In this document: piece after piece, positions 9,643-21,929 of the stretch | How the letters are laid out: the number at the start of each line of letters is the position of its first letter | Numbering within the stretch: position 1 is the first letter of the stretch | NCBI RefSeq assembly: GCF_026151205.1 | Contig: NC_087076.1 | Location: 3,619,902-3,683,901, forward strand | DNA length: 64,000 nt | Origin: Bolinopsis microptera | Taxonomy: Eukaryota; Ctenophora; Tentaculata; Lobata; Bolinopsidae | Direction of reading: 5' to 3' | The notes under the pieces: generated by a model | What the model saw: the letters and a program-made list of their open reading frames with translations, nothing else | Told to the model about the DNA's origin: nothing | The model's database searches: none | Translations under genes and position numbers: made by a program

Positions 9643-9743
9643 CCTATCGCTCAGCGATAGGATGTGTAAGTTCCGAGAGGCGATAGGATTTGCTCTCGGA
9701 CCCGATAAGATACTCAAATCCTAAAGGATCCGAGAGCAAATCC
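9643..9743. other. Hairpin-rich patch
   Basis: CCTATCGCT and AGCGATAGG form a perfect 9-base stem around a single base (9643-9661). A second perfect 15-base stem pairs GGATTTGCTCTCGGA (9686-9700) with its complement (9729-9743) around 28 bases. CCGAGAGGCGATA also recurs at about 9673 and 9742. It may be the end of a transposon, but no matching partner end was found. Confidence 0.6.
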
Positions 9744-9893
9744 GAGAGGCGATACAATTTCAAATATCAGGACCGATATAATTGGAAGACGACACATATC
9801 TTACTGTAGGTTGGAACTTCATGCTTTCTGTCAGTTAACTTCAGGATCAGATCATGGCTTTATCTCAAGTTGATCCACGGTTGCCTGCAGGCT

Positions 9894-9910
9894 ACAACAA
9901 CAACAACAAC
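9894..9910. repeat. (CAA)n microsatellite
   Basis: Five to six CAA copies just before the 33-bp minisatellite. Confidence 0.9.
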
Positions 9911-9939
9911 ATGGAGGTTGTTTGGGTTAAATTAAGTAG

Positions 9940-10169
9940 ATACATGATAACTTGTAGTTCTCTTTAAGAGTTAACTTCATGATACCTTGTAGTACTCTTA
10001 AAGTTAACTTACATTGTTGATTGTAGTACTCTTAAAGTTAACTTCAGGGTACATTGTAGTACTCTTCAAGTTAACTTCAGGGTACATTGAGGTAATCTTC
10101 AAGTTAACTTCAGGGTACCTTGTAGTACTCTTCAAGTTAACTTCAAGGTACATTGTAGTACTCTTCAAG
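9940..10169. repeat. 33-bp minisatellite, ~7 copies
   Basis: Tandem units carrying GTTAACTTCAGGGTACATTG then TAGTACTCTTCAA. The first two or three copies are diverged and the last four nearly uniform. It runs directly into the first partial 36-bp repeat of the large array at about 10170, so it marks the array's left border. It shares word order with the 36-bp repeat only loosely, so common origin is unproven. Confidence 0.85.
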
Positions 10170-10227
10170 CCGCCACTACCTCTGACTACCATTTATCAGG
10201 TTATCTGCCACTACCAATAACTACTAC
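10170..10227. repeat. 36-bp minisatellite, end of a truncated block
   Basis: Only the last one to two copies are present, including the end-of-block variant ACCTCTGACTACCATTTATC and the CTACTAC tail that precedes every LINE segment. The array is therefore cut inside a minisatellite block at its left edge. Confidence 0.85.
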
Positions 10228-12225
10228 ATGTCGAGCTAAGACCGATCTACGCCAGAAAACCCCCTCCATAAACCCTGTCCCGCATCAGGGTTCGCGAGTT
10301 CCTCTTTAGATTTTTTCCCATACTTCCTTCAGTATCATAGACAAGTAGCTTTGACTTGTGTCGGCCTGCTGGTGCACTACCGTGCGTAGGTTCCCATCAT
10401 AAAGACTAAATCACTAGGCAAGTACTCAGATGTCCTGATGCAGTGTCCCCCATTTTTTAATCTCCTGCTTCGTAACTTGTCTATTGACAGCCTTGGGAGG
10501 CTACCATAACAATAGTTATATGGCAGACCCTTGTCCTTCCATGAATACCCAGCACCAATACGCAACATCTTGTGTATGACCCGTCCAACCTTTCTCTGAC
10601 TTTGTCAGTGAGTCCAGGTTTCTGATCCTGAGAAGCTACTGATTCCCAGCCGCTATGACAATCTAAACTTATGCTCTTTGAAGAATTGGATTTCCAGATA
10701 TCCTTGCAGTCCTATGTAGGGCACCCCAAACGCATGTCCCTTTCTAACCCTTATCTCCCTAATCTTGCTCTCAATCCAGAGCCTAGTAGATGAAATCATC
10801 TACTTTTCTTGGCTCCCCGATCGACTTTGTAGTCGCTGAGATCGATCCTCCATATTCCTGTGTCATGACCTTGTCTTGCCTTCGATTTATGTGTAGTCCC
10901 ACGCTTGCTTGACCCCCCCCCCCGCCGGATTCTACTCTGAGCAGGAACTCGTAGCCTTGACCATGTCCCTCAGATATAAGTGCTAAATCATCTCAAAGTC
11001 CACATCGGTGATGAACTTGGGCCCACTCTCTGCTTTTTCTACGTTCGACGAGGGTGAGTCCAAGTCGCCTCCGCATCATCGCCCTATGGCTGCCTCATAC
11101 AGTAGTCGAATGACTATTGCAAAGAGGTAAGGTGCTAAGGAATCCACCCTGTAACACCCCTGCAAGTAATCTCGAACAATCAGTTTCTCCCGTCTGAGTT
11201 AGGAACTTAGGCCATTGTCTTCTCGTACATGATCCGTATAAGCTGACGATTTTGACTGGAATGCCGTAATCTTCTTAGAATCTTTAGCATTTTCCCACGA
11301 TGTACACTGTCCGAACGCCTTCTAATCTATAAATGTCAGAACAGCTGGCAGTTTCCGACTCTTGTGACACCCACTATAGACGTCTCAGTACCAATAATCT
11401 GTTGAGTTGTTGACCTTCCTGGTCTGAAACCATTCTGTTACTAACGCAGAAATGTCTCGATTTCTGGCTTCAACCGGTTTAGGAACCATCTTGTTTAGAG
11501 GACTTGCAACTAGGTGGATGACAAGCTTATCCCCGATAGTCATTGGTATCGCTAAGGACGCCCCTTCTTTTGGCAATTGGAATGATGTGGCAGTTGACCA
11601 TTGGTCTTGGTTTCTCACCTTCAATAGAGCATTGTTACAGAATTCAAAGACATTTGATCAAGGTCGCATCGTTTAAAGACTTCTGGAGGCTATGTTGTCG
11701 TCACCCCATGCTTTCCCTTCCTTTTGCTGGTCTTTGCCTTTCGTACTCATCCAACGTAAACGGTTCTGTTCCGATATTCCAGATGTTTGGAGGACAGGAT
11801 CAATATCTCTTCCGCTTCTCTAACCGTCGTGGTGACCGAGAAGAGTAGGCAAAATATCCTTCCATTTTCAGAACCCTTTCCGATGGTGAGTTTTCCCTAG
11901 AATTATTGCCAGTAATGAAGTAGCCTTTACTGTGATCTTGTTATCCATGGTCGCATCTTTTAGCAGTCTGCCCAGGCCAACTTGCTTCCCTCCAGTTCCC
12001 GGACCTTGCCCCACCAGCAGGTAGACTCTTTGGTCTGCTTGATAAGCATCGCCAAGCTTCTGATTGCCCTCTTGTGATCAGCTATTCGTTGTCTTCTGCA
12101 ACTGAGTGGTATTTTTATGCTACATTTCCCTCAGCTTCAGCCTGGCAATCTCAACACTTGGAGTCGCGAGATTTTACATCTGTTCTTTTTCTCCTTTTCA
12201 GGTAGTAAAAGACGAGAAGTTGTCC
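10228..12225 (-). mobile_element. LINE segment 1 (RT, C-terminal)
   Basis: First array unit. C-terminal domain pieces are readable at 10377-10568 (SWKDK, LPRLS, KLRSRRLK, GHCIR) and RT pieces at 11385-11624 in shifting frames. An 11-C run (10913-10923) replaces the usual GCTGCCGCC and looks artefactual. Confidence 0.9.
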
Positions 12226-13166
12226 TACACCCTACTGAAACTAACATTTTATCAGGTTATGCGCCACTACCACGAACTAACTTTTATCATGTTATCTACG
12301 CGCCCTACCACTGAACTACCAATGTTATCAGTTACACGCCACTACACTGAACTACCATTTATCAGGTTACAAACGCCAAAACCACTGAACTAACATTTAT
12401 CAGGTTATGCGCCACTACACTGAACTACACATTTAATCAGGTTATTGCGCCACTACCACAGACAACATTATCAGGTATTCGCGCCACACCAGGCCCATCT
12501 AACCACTGAACTAAACATTTATCCGGTTATGCGCCCACTACCACTGAACTAACATTTTATCAGTAATGCTCCACTACCACTGAACAAACATAATCAGGTT
12601 ATGCCCACTACCACTGGAACTAAACATTTATCAGGTTACGGCGCCATACCACTGAACTACATTAATCAGGTACGCGCCACTCACCACTGAACTAACATTT
12701 ATCAGGTTTTATGCGTCCCCACAAACCACTGAACTAACATTTATCAGTCCACCACTACCACTGAACTAACATTTATCAGGTGTAGCGCCACTACCACAGA
12801 ACTAACATTTATCAGGTAATGCCACTACACTGAACTAACAATTATCAGGTTACCGCCACTACCCACTGAACAAACATTTATCAGGTTAACGGCGCCACTA
12901 CCCACTGAACTAACATTATCAGGTATGCGCCACTACCCTGAACTAACATATATCAGGTTAGACGCCACTAACCACAGAAACTAAATTTATCATTTACAGC
13001 GCCACTACCACTGAACTAACCATTTATACAGTTATGCGACACTACCACTGAACTAACATTTATCAGGTTTTAAGCGTCACTCCACTGAACTACCATTTTA
13101 TCAGGTTATGCCCACTACCTCTGAACTACCAATTATCAGGATATCTGCACTACCACAACTACTACT
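12226..13166. repeat. 36-bp minisatellite block 1
   Basis: 941 bases. Core word ACTGAACTAACATTTATCAG. The positional variant (CAGGCC spacer) is recognisable in degenerate form near 12487. Confidence 0.92.
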
Positions 13167-15129
13167 ATGTCGGAGCTATTCCGAACTACGCCCGAAAAAA
13201 CCCACCTCCTATCCCTGTCCCGCTCAGGGTCGCAGTTCCCTCTATAGAGTTTGATCCCCAACTTCTTCATAACATGACAAGTAGCTTGGCTTGGTCGGCC
13301 TTGCTGTGCACTCCGTGCGTAGGTTTCCCTTAAGACTAAAAACACTGGCAAGTAGCTCAGATGTCGGATGCAGTGTCCCGCCCTTTTTAATCTCCTGCTT
13401 CGTACTTGTTTGACACCTTGGGAGGCTACCATAACAAAGTTATATTGCTGACCTGTCCTAGCCATGAGTACCCAGCACCATACGCAACATCTATGTGTAT
13501 GTCCCTCCAAACTTTTTCTCTTGAGCCTTTGGACATGTGTCCAGGTTTCAGATCCGAGAGCATACTGATTCACAAGCCGCTATTAACAATCTAATCTTTA
13601 GGCTCTTTGAGATTTGGATTTCCAGATATCCTTCAGCTATGTAGGCACCCCACGCATTTCCCTTTCTAACCCTTATCTCCCTAATCTGCTGTGGCTCTCA
13701 TCCAGGAGCCTAAGAGATGAAATCATCTAACAATTTCTATGGCTTCCCCGGGATCAGACTTTGTAGTCCGCTAGTACGATCCTCACATAACAGTGTCATG
13801 ACCTTGGTCTTGCCTTCGTTAATGTGTAGTCCCCACGCTTGCTGCCGCCGAATCTACTCGATCAGAACTCGATAGCCTTGTCCATGTCCTCAATCATAAG
13901 TGTCTGATATCATCTGCAAAGTCCACATCGGTGATATCTTGGCCCACACTCTTCTGCTTTTCTCTACGTTTCGAGGTGAGTCCAAGTTCGCTCCGCGCTT
14001 CATCGCCTATGGCATGCCTCATACAGTAGTCGATGACATATTGCAAAGATAAGGTGCTAAGGTATCACCCTGTAACACACCTGGCACGTATCTCGAACAA
14101 TTCAGTTCTTCCGTCTGGAGTTAGGACTTTGAGCCATTCGTCTTCTCGTACATGACGTAAAAGCAGCACGATTTTGACTTGGAATGCCGTAAGCTTCTAG
14201 AATCTATAACATTTTCCCACGATTTACACTGTCGAAAAGCTTCTAAAGTCCATAATGACAGAACAGCTGGCAGATTTCCGACTCTTGACACCCTCTATAA
14301 GAACGTCTCAGTACCATATCTGAATGAGTTGTTGACCTTCCTGGTCCTGACTCCATTCTGTTTCTAAGCAAATTTGTCTCGCTTTCTGGCTTCAACCCGT
14401 TTAGAACATCTTGTTAGAGACTTGCAACTAGGATGACAAGCTTAATTCCCCGACTAGTTCAATGGTCGCTAAGGTCCGCCCTTCTTTGGAATTGGTAATG
14501 AGTTGGCAGTTGACCATTGTCTGTTTCTCACCTTTCAATAGCAGCATTGGTTACAGAAGTCTAAGACAATTTGATCAAGTCGCATCGTTTTTTAAAGACT
14601 TCTGGGGCTTATTAGTCGTCACCCCAGTGCTTTCCCTTCCTTTATGCTGCACTTTCTTTTCCTGTACGTCATCCAGCGTAAACGGTTTCTGTTCCGATAT
14701 ACAGATGTGGGTGGACGGATCAATATCCTCTCGCGTTTCTCCTAGCCGTCGGTGGTGAGCCGAGAAGAGTGCAAATAGCTTCCATTACTGACCCTTTCCG
14801 TGGTAGTTTCCTTGATTTTGCCAGTATATAGTATGGAGCTTTACTGTGGACTGTTGATGATGGTCAGCTTTTAGATGTCGCCCTCCAACTTGCTTCCACC
14901 AGTTTCCGGACCTCCCCTCCATCAGGTGCTCATTGCATGCTATGATAAGCATCGCCTAGCTTCTGTTGCCCTCTTGAACAGCTATTCGGTTGTCTTCTGT
15001 AGCATCTGAGTGGTATTTTATGCTAACATTCCCTCGCTTCAAGCCGGCAATCTCAACACTTGAGTCAGCTGAATTTTACATCATTTCTTTTTCTCCTTTT
15101 CAGGTAGATAAAAAGTCGAGAAGTTGTCC
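13167..15129 (-). mobile_element. LINE segment 2
   Basis: The C-terminal frame 13573-13136 reads from SETWT through RSRRLK, GHCIRH and GRPS to the former stop, then into a VVVVVV run encoded by the GTA tail. This shows directly how the LINE 3' end joins the trinucleotide tail. Confidence 0.9.
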
Positions 15130-16096
15130 AACTAGACCACGAACTAAACATTTAACATTATCAGTTATGCGCCACTACCACTGAACTAACATTTATCAGG
15201 TTAACGCGCCCACAACCACTGAACTACCATTCATCAGGTTACACACTCCACTACCACCGAACTACCATTTATCAGGGTTACACGCCACTACCACTGAGAA
15301 TTCAAATTATCAGGTTAAGCCCGCTACCACTGAACTAACATTTATCAGGTTATGCGCCACAACCACTGAACACCATATATCAGGTACGGCGCCACACTGG
15401 CCACTACCACCTGAACTAACCATTTATCAGGTTATCGCCACTACCACTGAACTTAACATTTATCAGGTTATGCGCCACGACCACTGAACTAACATTTATC
15501 AGGTTCGTTAAGCGCCACTACCACAGAACTAACATTTATCAGTTACCGCCACTCCCACTGAACTAACATTAATCAGGTTTACGCGCCACTACCACTGACA
15601 AACATTTATCAGTTATGCGCCACTAACTACCACTGAATAACCTTTATCAGGTTACGCACCACTACCACTGAACCTAACTATTATCAAGGTTTATGAGCCA
15701 CTACCACTGAACCAACATTTAACAAGGTTCTCGCCACTACCACTGAACTAAACCATTTATCAGGAGTTTAACGCGCCTACCACTGCGAACTAAAAAACCA
15801 TTTATAGGTTACGCGCCACTACCACTGAACTAACATTTATCATGTTATATGGCGCCACGTACCACCTGAACTATACATTTATCAGGTTTATGCGCCACTA
15901 CACTGAATCTAATCATTTATCGAGGTACGCGCCACTACCACTGAAACTAACATTATCGAGGTTATGCGACACTACCTACTGAACTAACATTTAACAGGTT
16001 ATGCGTCACTACACTGAGCGAACCATTATCAGGTTATGCGCCACTACCTCGAACTACCATTTATCAGTTATCTGCCACTACACTACTCAACTACTA
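15130..16096. repeat. 36-bp minisatellite block 2
   Basis: 967 bases. The positional variant (CTGGCCAC) lies at about 15385. The end variant with CTCGAACTACC lies at about 16048. Confidence 0.92.
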
Positions 16097-18057
16097 ATGA
16101 CGGAGCTAATCCCGAACTAACGCCCAGAAAACCCCCTCCCATATATCCCTGTCCGCATCAGGTTCGCAGTTCCACATTAGAGTTTGTCCCAACTTCCTTC
16201 AGTAACTAACAGTAGCCTTGGTCTTGGTCGGCCTTGCTGGTGCTCTACCGTGCTAGGTTCCCATAAGACTAAATCACTGGCAAGTAGCTTCCAGGATTCG
16301 ATGCAGTGTCCCGCCATTTAATCTCCTGCTTCGTAACTGTTTTGACAGCATGGGAGCTACCATCACAAAGTTATATTGCTGCTCTGTCCTTCCATGAAAT
16401 ACCCAGCAACATACCAACATCTTTGTGTATGGTACCGTCCAAACTTTTCTCTTGAGCCCTTTGTCAGTAGTCCCAGGTTTCTGAACCGAAGACAGTACTG
16501 ATTCACAAGCGCTATGAACAATCATAATCTTTAGGCTCTTTGAGAGTTTTGGATTTCCAGTATCCTTCAGTCCTATGTAGGCACCCACGCTTTCCTTTCT
16601 ATCCCTTATCTCCCTATCTGTGCTCTCAACCAGGAGCCCTAAAGTAGATGAAATCATCTACATTTTCATATGGCTTTCCCCCGGATCGACTTTGTAGGTC
16701 GCTAGATCGTATCCTCCATATATCAGTGTCATGACCTTGGTCTTGCCTTCGTTTTATGTGTAGTCCCACGCTTGCTTCCAGCCGATCTACTCTGAGCAGA
16801 ACTCGTTAGCCTTGTCCATGGTCCTCAGATATAAGTGCGAATACACGCAAAGTCCACATCGTGATAGCTTGGGCCCACTCTCCTCTTTTTCTACGTTCGA
16901 GGTGAGTCCAAGTCGCTCCGCATCATCGCCTAAGCATGCCTCATACATGTAGTCGATGACTATTGCAAAATAGGAAAGGTGCTAAGGTATCACCCTGTTA
17001 CACACCTGCAAGATCACGAACAATTCAGTTCGCCGTCCGGGAGTTAGGACTTTGGCATTGTCTACTCGACATGACCTATAAGCTGCACGATTTTGACTGG
17101 TAATGCCGTAATCTTCTAGAATCTTTAGCATAATTTCCCACGATGTACACTGTCGAAAGCCTTCTTAAAGACTATAAAATGTCAAACAGCTGGCAGTTTC
17201 CGACGCTTGACACCCCTCTATAAGACGTCTCAGTACCAATATCTGTTGAGTTGTGACCTACCTGGTCTGAATCCATTCTGTAATCTACGCAATTGTCTCG
17301 AATTCGTGCTATCAACCTGTTTAGAACCATTCTTGTTTAGAGAACTTGGCAACTAGGGATGACAAGCTTATTCCCCGATAGTTTCATTGGTTCGCTAAGG
17401 TCGCCCTTCTTTGGAAATGGTAAGATGTTGGCAGTTTACCAATGGTCTGGTATTCACACCTATCAATAGAGCATTTTACAGAGTCTAAGACAATTGATCA
17501 AGGTCGCATCGTTTTAAGCGCTTCTGGGGTCTATGTTGTCGTCACCCATGGCATTTTCCCTTCCTTTATGCCTGGACTTTTGCTTTCCTGTACTCATCCA
17601 ACGAAACGGTCCCAGATTTTCAGAGGTGTGTGGACTGGATCACTTCCTCTTCCGCTTTCTCTAACCGTCGGTGGTGAGCCGAGAAGAGTAGCAAAATAGT
17701 CCTTCCATTTCTGAACCCTTTCCGTTGGTGAGTTTCCCTTGATTTTGCCAGTATATGATGGAGCTTTACTGTGATCTTGTTGAATCATGTCCAGCTTTTA
17801 GCATGTCTGCCCTGCCAACTTGCTTCCTCCATTTTCCCGGACCTGCCCTCCAGCATTGCTCTTTGGCTGCTTGATAACATTGCCTATCTTCTGTTTGCCC
17901 TCTTGAACAGCTATTTTCGGTATTCTTCTGTAGCATCTGAGTGATTTTAATGCAACATTCCCTCATCTTCACTGGCAATCTCCAACACATTGGAGTCGCT
18001 GAGATTTTACATCTTTTCTATTTTCTCATTTTCAGGTAGTAAAAGTCGAAATTTTCC
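16097..18057 (-). mobile_element. LINE segment 3
   Basis: Frame 16657-16274 covers LLVESTDREIRDRK through RSRRL of the C-terminal domain. The 5' part at 17594-17990 holds the pre-RT linker (GKIKGNSPTERVQKWKDYFA). Confidence 0.9.
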
Positions 18058-18997
18058 TACTACCACTGAACGAACATTTATCAGGTTATGCGCCACTACC
18101 ACTGAACTAACATTTAACAGGTAACGCGCCATCTACCCACGAACTACCATAAATCAGGTTACCACGCCACGACCAATGAACTACCATTATCAGGTTACAC
18201 GCCCACTACCACTGAACTAACAATTATCATGTTATGCTCCACAACCACAGAACTAACATTTAACAGTTTTATGGCCCACTACCACTGACTACCATTTATC
18301 AGGTTACGCCCACAGGCCACTACACTGAACTAAGCATAAACAGGTAATGCGCCACTAACCACTGAACTAACATTTATCAGGTTATGCGCCACCTAACACT
18401 GAACTAACAATTAAATCAGGTAATGCGCCACATTACCACTGAACTAACATCTATCAGGAAACGCGCCACTACCATGAAACTAACATTAATCAGGTTACGC
18501 GCCACTACCACTGAACTTACAACTTATCAGGTTATCGCCACTACCACTGAACTAACATTTAATACAGGTACGCACCACTACCACTGAACTACATTTATAC
18601 AGTTATTCTCCACGACCACTGAACTAACATTTATCAGGTTATGCGCCACTACCCACTGAACAACATTTATCAGGTTACGCGCCACCTACACTGAACAAAA
18701 CCAGTATCCGGTTACGCCGCCACTTAACCACAGAACTAACATATATCAGGTTATGCGCCACTACCACTAGAACTACAATTATCAGGATATGCGCCACTAA
18801 CCACAGAACTAACAATTTATCAGGTTACGCGCCCACTACCACTGAACTAACATTTCATCAGGTTATCGACACTACCACAGAACTAACATTTATCAGGGTT
18901 ATGCTCACTACCACAGAACTACCATTAATCAGGTTATGCGTCCGACTACCTCTGAAACCATTTATCAGGTTATCTGCCACGTACCACTACTACTACT
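18058..18997. repeat. 36-bp minisatellite block 3
   Basis: 940 bases. The CACAGGCCAC variant is at about 18312. The block ends in a clear CTACTACTACTATG junction. Confidence 0.92.
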
Positions 18998-20980
18998 ATG
19001 TCCGAGCTAAGTCCGATCTACGCCAGAAAAACCCCCTCCAATATATTCCTGGTCCCGCATCAGGGATCGCAGCTTCCTCTATAGAGTTGCCCAACTTCCT
19101 CAGTAACATAGACAAGTACTTTGGTCTTGGTCGGCCTTGCTGTGCTCTAACCGTGCTAGGTTCCCGATAAGACTATAAACACTGCAATGTAGCTCAGGAT
19201 GTCGGATGCAGTGGCCGCCATTTTAATCTCCGGCTTCGTAACTTTTATGACAGGCTTGGGAGCTAACCAAACAAAGTTATATTGAGCTGACTGGTCTTCA
19301 TGAGAACCCACACCATACGGCAAATCTTTTGTGTAATGTCCCTTCCAACTTTTCTCTTGAGCCTTTGTCAGTGTCCAGGTTTCTGATCCTAGAGCAGTAC
19401 TGATTCAAAGCGCGCTATGAACAATCTAATCTTTAGCTCTTTGAGAGTTTGGATTTCCAAGATATCCTTCAGTCTATGTAGGGTCACCCCACCTTTCCCT
19501 TCTAACCCTTAATCTCCTATCTGTGCTCTCATCCGTGAGCCTAAGTAGAAGAATCATCAACATTTTTCTATGGCTTCCCCGGATCGACATTGTTAGGACG
19601 CTAGACGCTCCTCCTATACATTTGGTCAAGACCTTGGGTCCTTAGCCTTCGGTTTATGTGTAGTCCACGCTTGCTGCCGCCGATTCTACTCATGACAGGA
19701 ACTCGTAGCCTTGTCCCATGTCCTCAGATAAAAGCCTATATCATCTGCAAAGTCCACCATCGGTGATGATCTTTGGGCGCCCACTCTTCTGCCTTTTTTC
19801 TACGTTCGAGGGTGATCCAAGTCGCTCCGCATCAAACGCCTATGGCTTGCCTCTAACATAGGTCCGATGACTATGGCAAAGAGGTAAGGTCTAAGTATCA
19901 CCCTGTACACACCTGCAAGTACTCGAACAATTCAGATTCTATCTCCGTCTGGGAGTTAGGACTTTGCATTGTCTTCTTCTCGTACATGAGCCGTATAAGC
20001 TGCACGATTTTGACAGGAAAGCCGGAAAGCTTTCTAGAATCTTTAGCATTTATCCCACGATGTACACATGACGAAAGCCTTCTTAAAGTCTATAAATGGT
20101 CAAACAGCTGGCAGTATCCGACTCTATATGACACCCTCCACTAAGACGTCTTCGATACCATATCTGTGAGATGTTTGACCTTCTGTTCTAATCCTACTGG
20201 TTCTACGCAAATTGTCTCGTTTCTGGCTTCAACCGTTTTAGTAGGAACCATCTGTTTGTGACTTTGCAACTAGGGATGACAAGCTTATTCCCATATTTCA
20301 TGGTTCGCTAAGTCGGCCCTTCTTTGGAATTGGTATAGTTGGCTAGTTGCCCATTGTCTGGGTTTCTCACCTTTCAATAGAGCATTGTTACAAGAAGTCT
20401 AAGTACAATTTGAATCAAGGTCGCTCGGTTTTTAGACCTCTGGGCTATGGTTGTCGTCACCCATGCTTTCCCTTCCTTATGCTGGACTTGTCATTCCCTG
20501 TACTCAGTCCAACGTAAAACGGTCTGTTCCGAGATTCAAAGGTGGGTGGACTGGATCAATATCCTCATCCCGTTTCTCTATACCGTCGGTGGTGAGCGAT
20601 AAGAGAATGCAAAATAGTCTCTCCATTTCTGAACCCCTTTCCCGTTGGGAGTTCCCTTGAATTTTGCCAGTATATGATGAGCTTTACCTGTGATCTTTTG
20701 ATCATGTCCAGCTTTAGCATGTCTGCCTGCAACTTGCTTCCCTCAGTTCTCCCGGACCTGCCCCTCCAGCAGTGTGCTCATGTGGCTGCTTGATAATCAT
20801 CGCCTAGCTTTTCTGTTTGCCCTCTTGAACAGCTATTCGTGTTGTCTTCTGTAGCATCTGAGTGGTATATTTTATGCAACATTCCCTTCACTTCAGCCAT
20901 GCATCTCAACACGTTTGAGACGCAGAAGATTTTACATCTTTCTTTTCTCCTTTTCAGGTAGAAAAAGTCGAGAAGTTTCC
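18998..20980 (-). mobile_element. LINE segment 4
   Basis: Frame 21002-20778 preserves the 5' boundary: a stretch encoded across the minisatellite junction, then RKLLDFFYLKRRKE and the linker word GQTEKLGDDYQAA. The rest is broken by scattered indels. Confidence 0.9.
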
Positions 20981-21929
20981 TACTACTACCACGAACTAAC
21001 ATTTATCAGGTTATGCGCCACAACCACTGAACTAACATTTTTAATCAGGTTACGCGCCACTACCAACTGAACTACCATTTATCAGGTACCGCCACTACCA
21101 CTGTCTACCATTTATCAGGTTTACACGCCACTACACTGAACTAACATTTAACAGGATATGCGCCACTACCACTGAACTAAGCATGTTATCAGTTATGCGC
21201 CACTACCACTGAAACTACCTTTTCAGTGTTACCGCCACAGGCCACTACACTGAACTAACATTTATCAGTTATGTCCCACTACCACTAGAAGCTACCAATT
21301 ATCAGGTTATTCGCCACTACCACTGAACTAACATTTACAAGGTTATGCGTCCCCAACCACTACCATCTGAACTAACATTTAATCAGTTACGCGGCACACT
21401 ACCACTTACTAACCTTAATCAGGTACTCGCCACTACCACTGAACTAACATTTATCAGTTATGCGCACCTTTCCCACACTGAACTAACATTATCATGTGTT
21501 TACGGACGCACCACTACCACTAGAACTAACAATTATCATGGTTATGCGCCACTACACTGAACTACATTTATCAGGTTATGCGCCACTACCACTGAACTAA
21601 CATTTATCCGTTTCGCGCCACTACCACTGAACTACATTTATCATGTTACGCGCCACTACCAACTGTAACTAACATTTATCAGTGTTATGCCCACCACCAC
21701 TGAACTAACATTTATCAGGTTATGCCCACTACCCCTGACCGAACATTTAATCAAGGTTTCGCGCCCACTACCACTGAACTAACATTAATCAGGTTAAGCG
21801 ACACTACAAACTGAACTACATTTTTCAGGTTATGCTCACTAACCACTGAAACTACCATTTATCAGGTATATGCGCACTACCACTGAACTACCATTTATCA
21901 GGTTATCTGCCACTACCACTACTACTACT
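20981..21929. repeat. 36-bp minisatellite block 4
   Basis: 949 bases. The CACAGGCCAC variant is at about 21235. The junction CTACTACTACTATGTCGGAG at the end is unusually clean. Confidence 0.92.

Noticed and set aside
11452-11848. Plus-strand frames in LINE segments (for example 11543-11848, 17442-17699, 47110-47310)
   Set aside because: They recur as antisense of the same RT/linker region in every unit and change with each indel; shadows of the LINE.
12226-13166. Possible CRISPR array (36-bp period)
   Set aside because: Monomers are contiguous with no unique spacers, the setting is eukaryotic LINE DNA, and there are no cas genes. It is a minisatellite.
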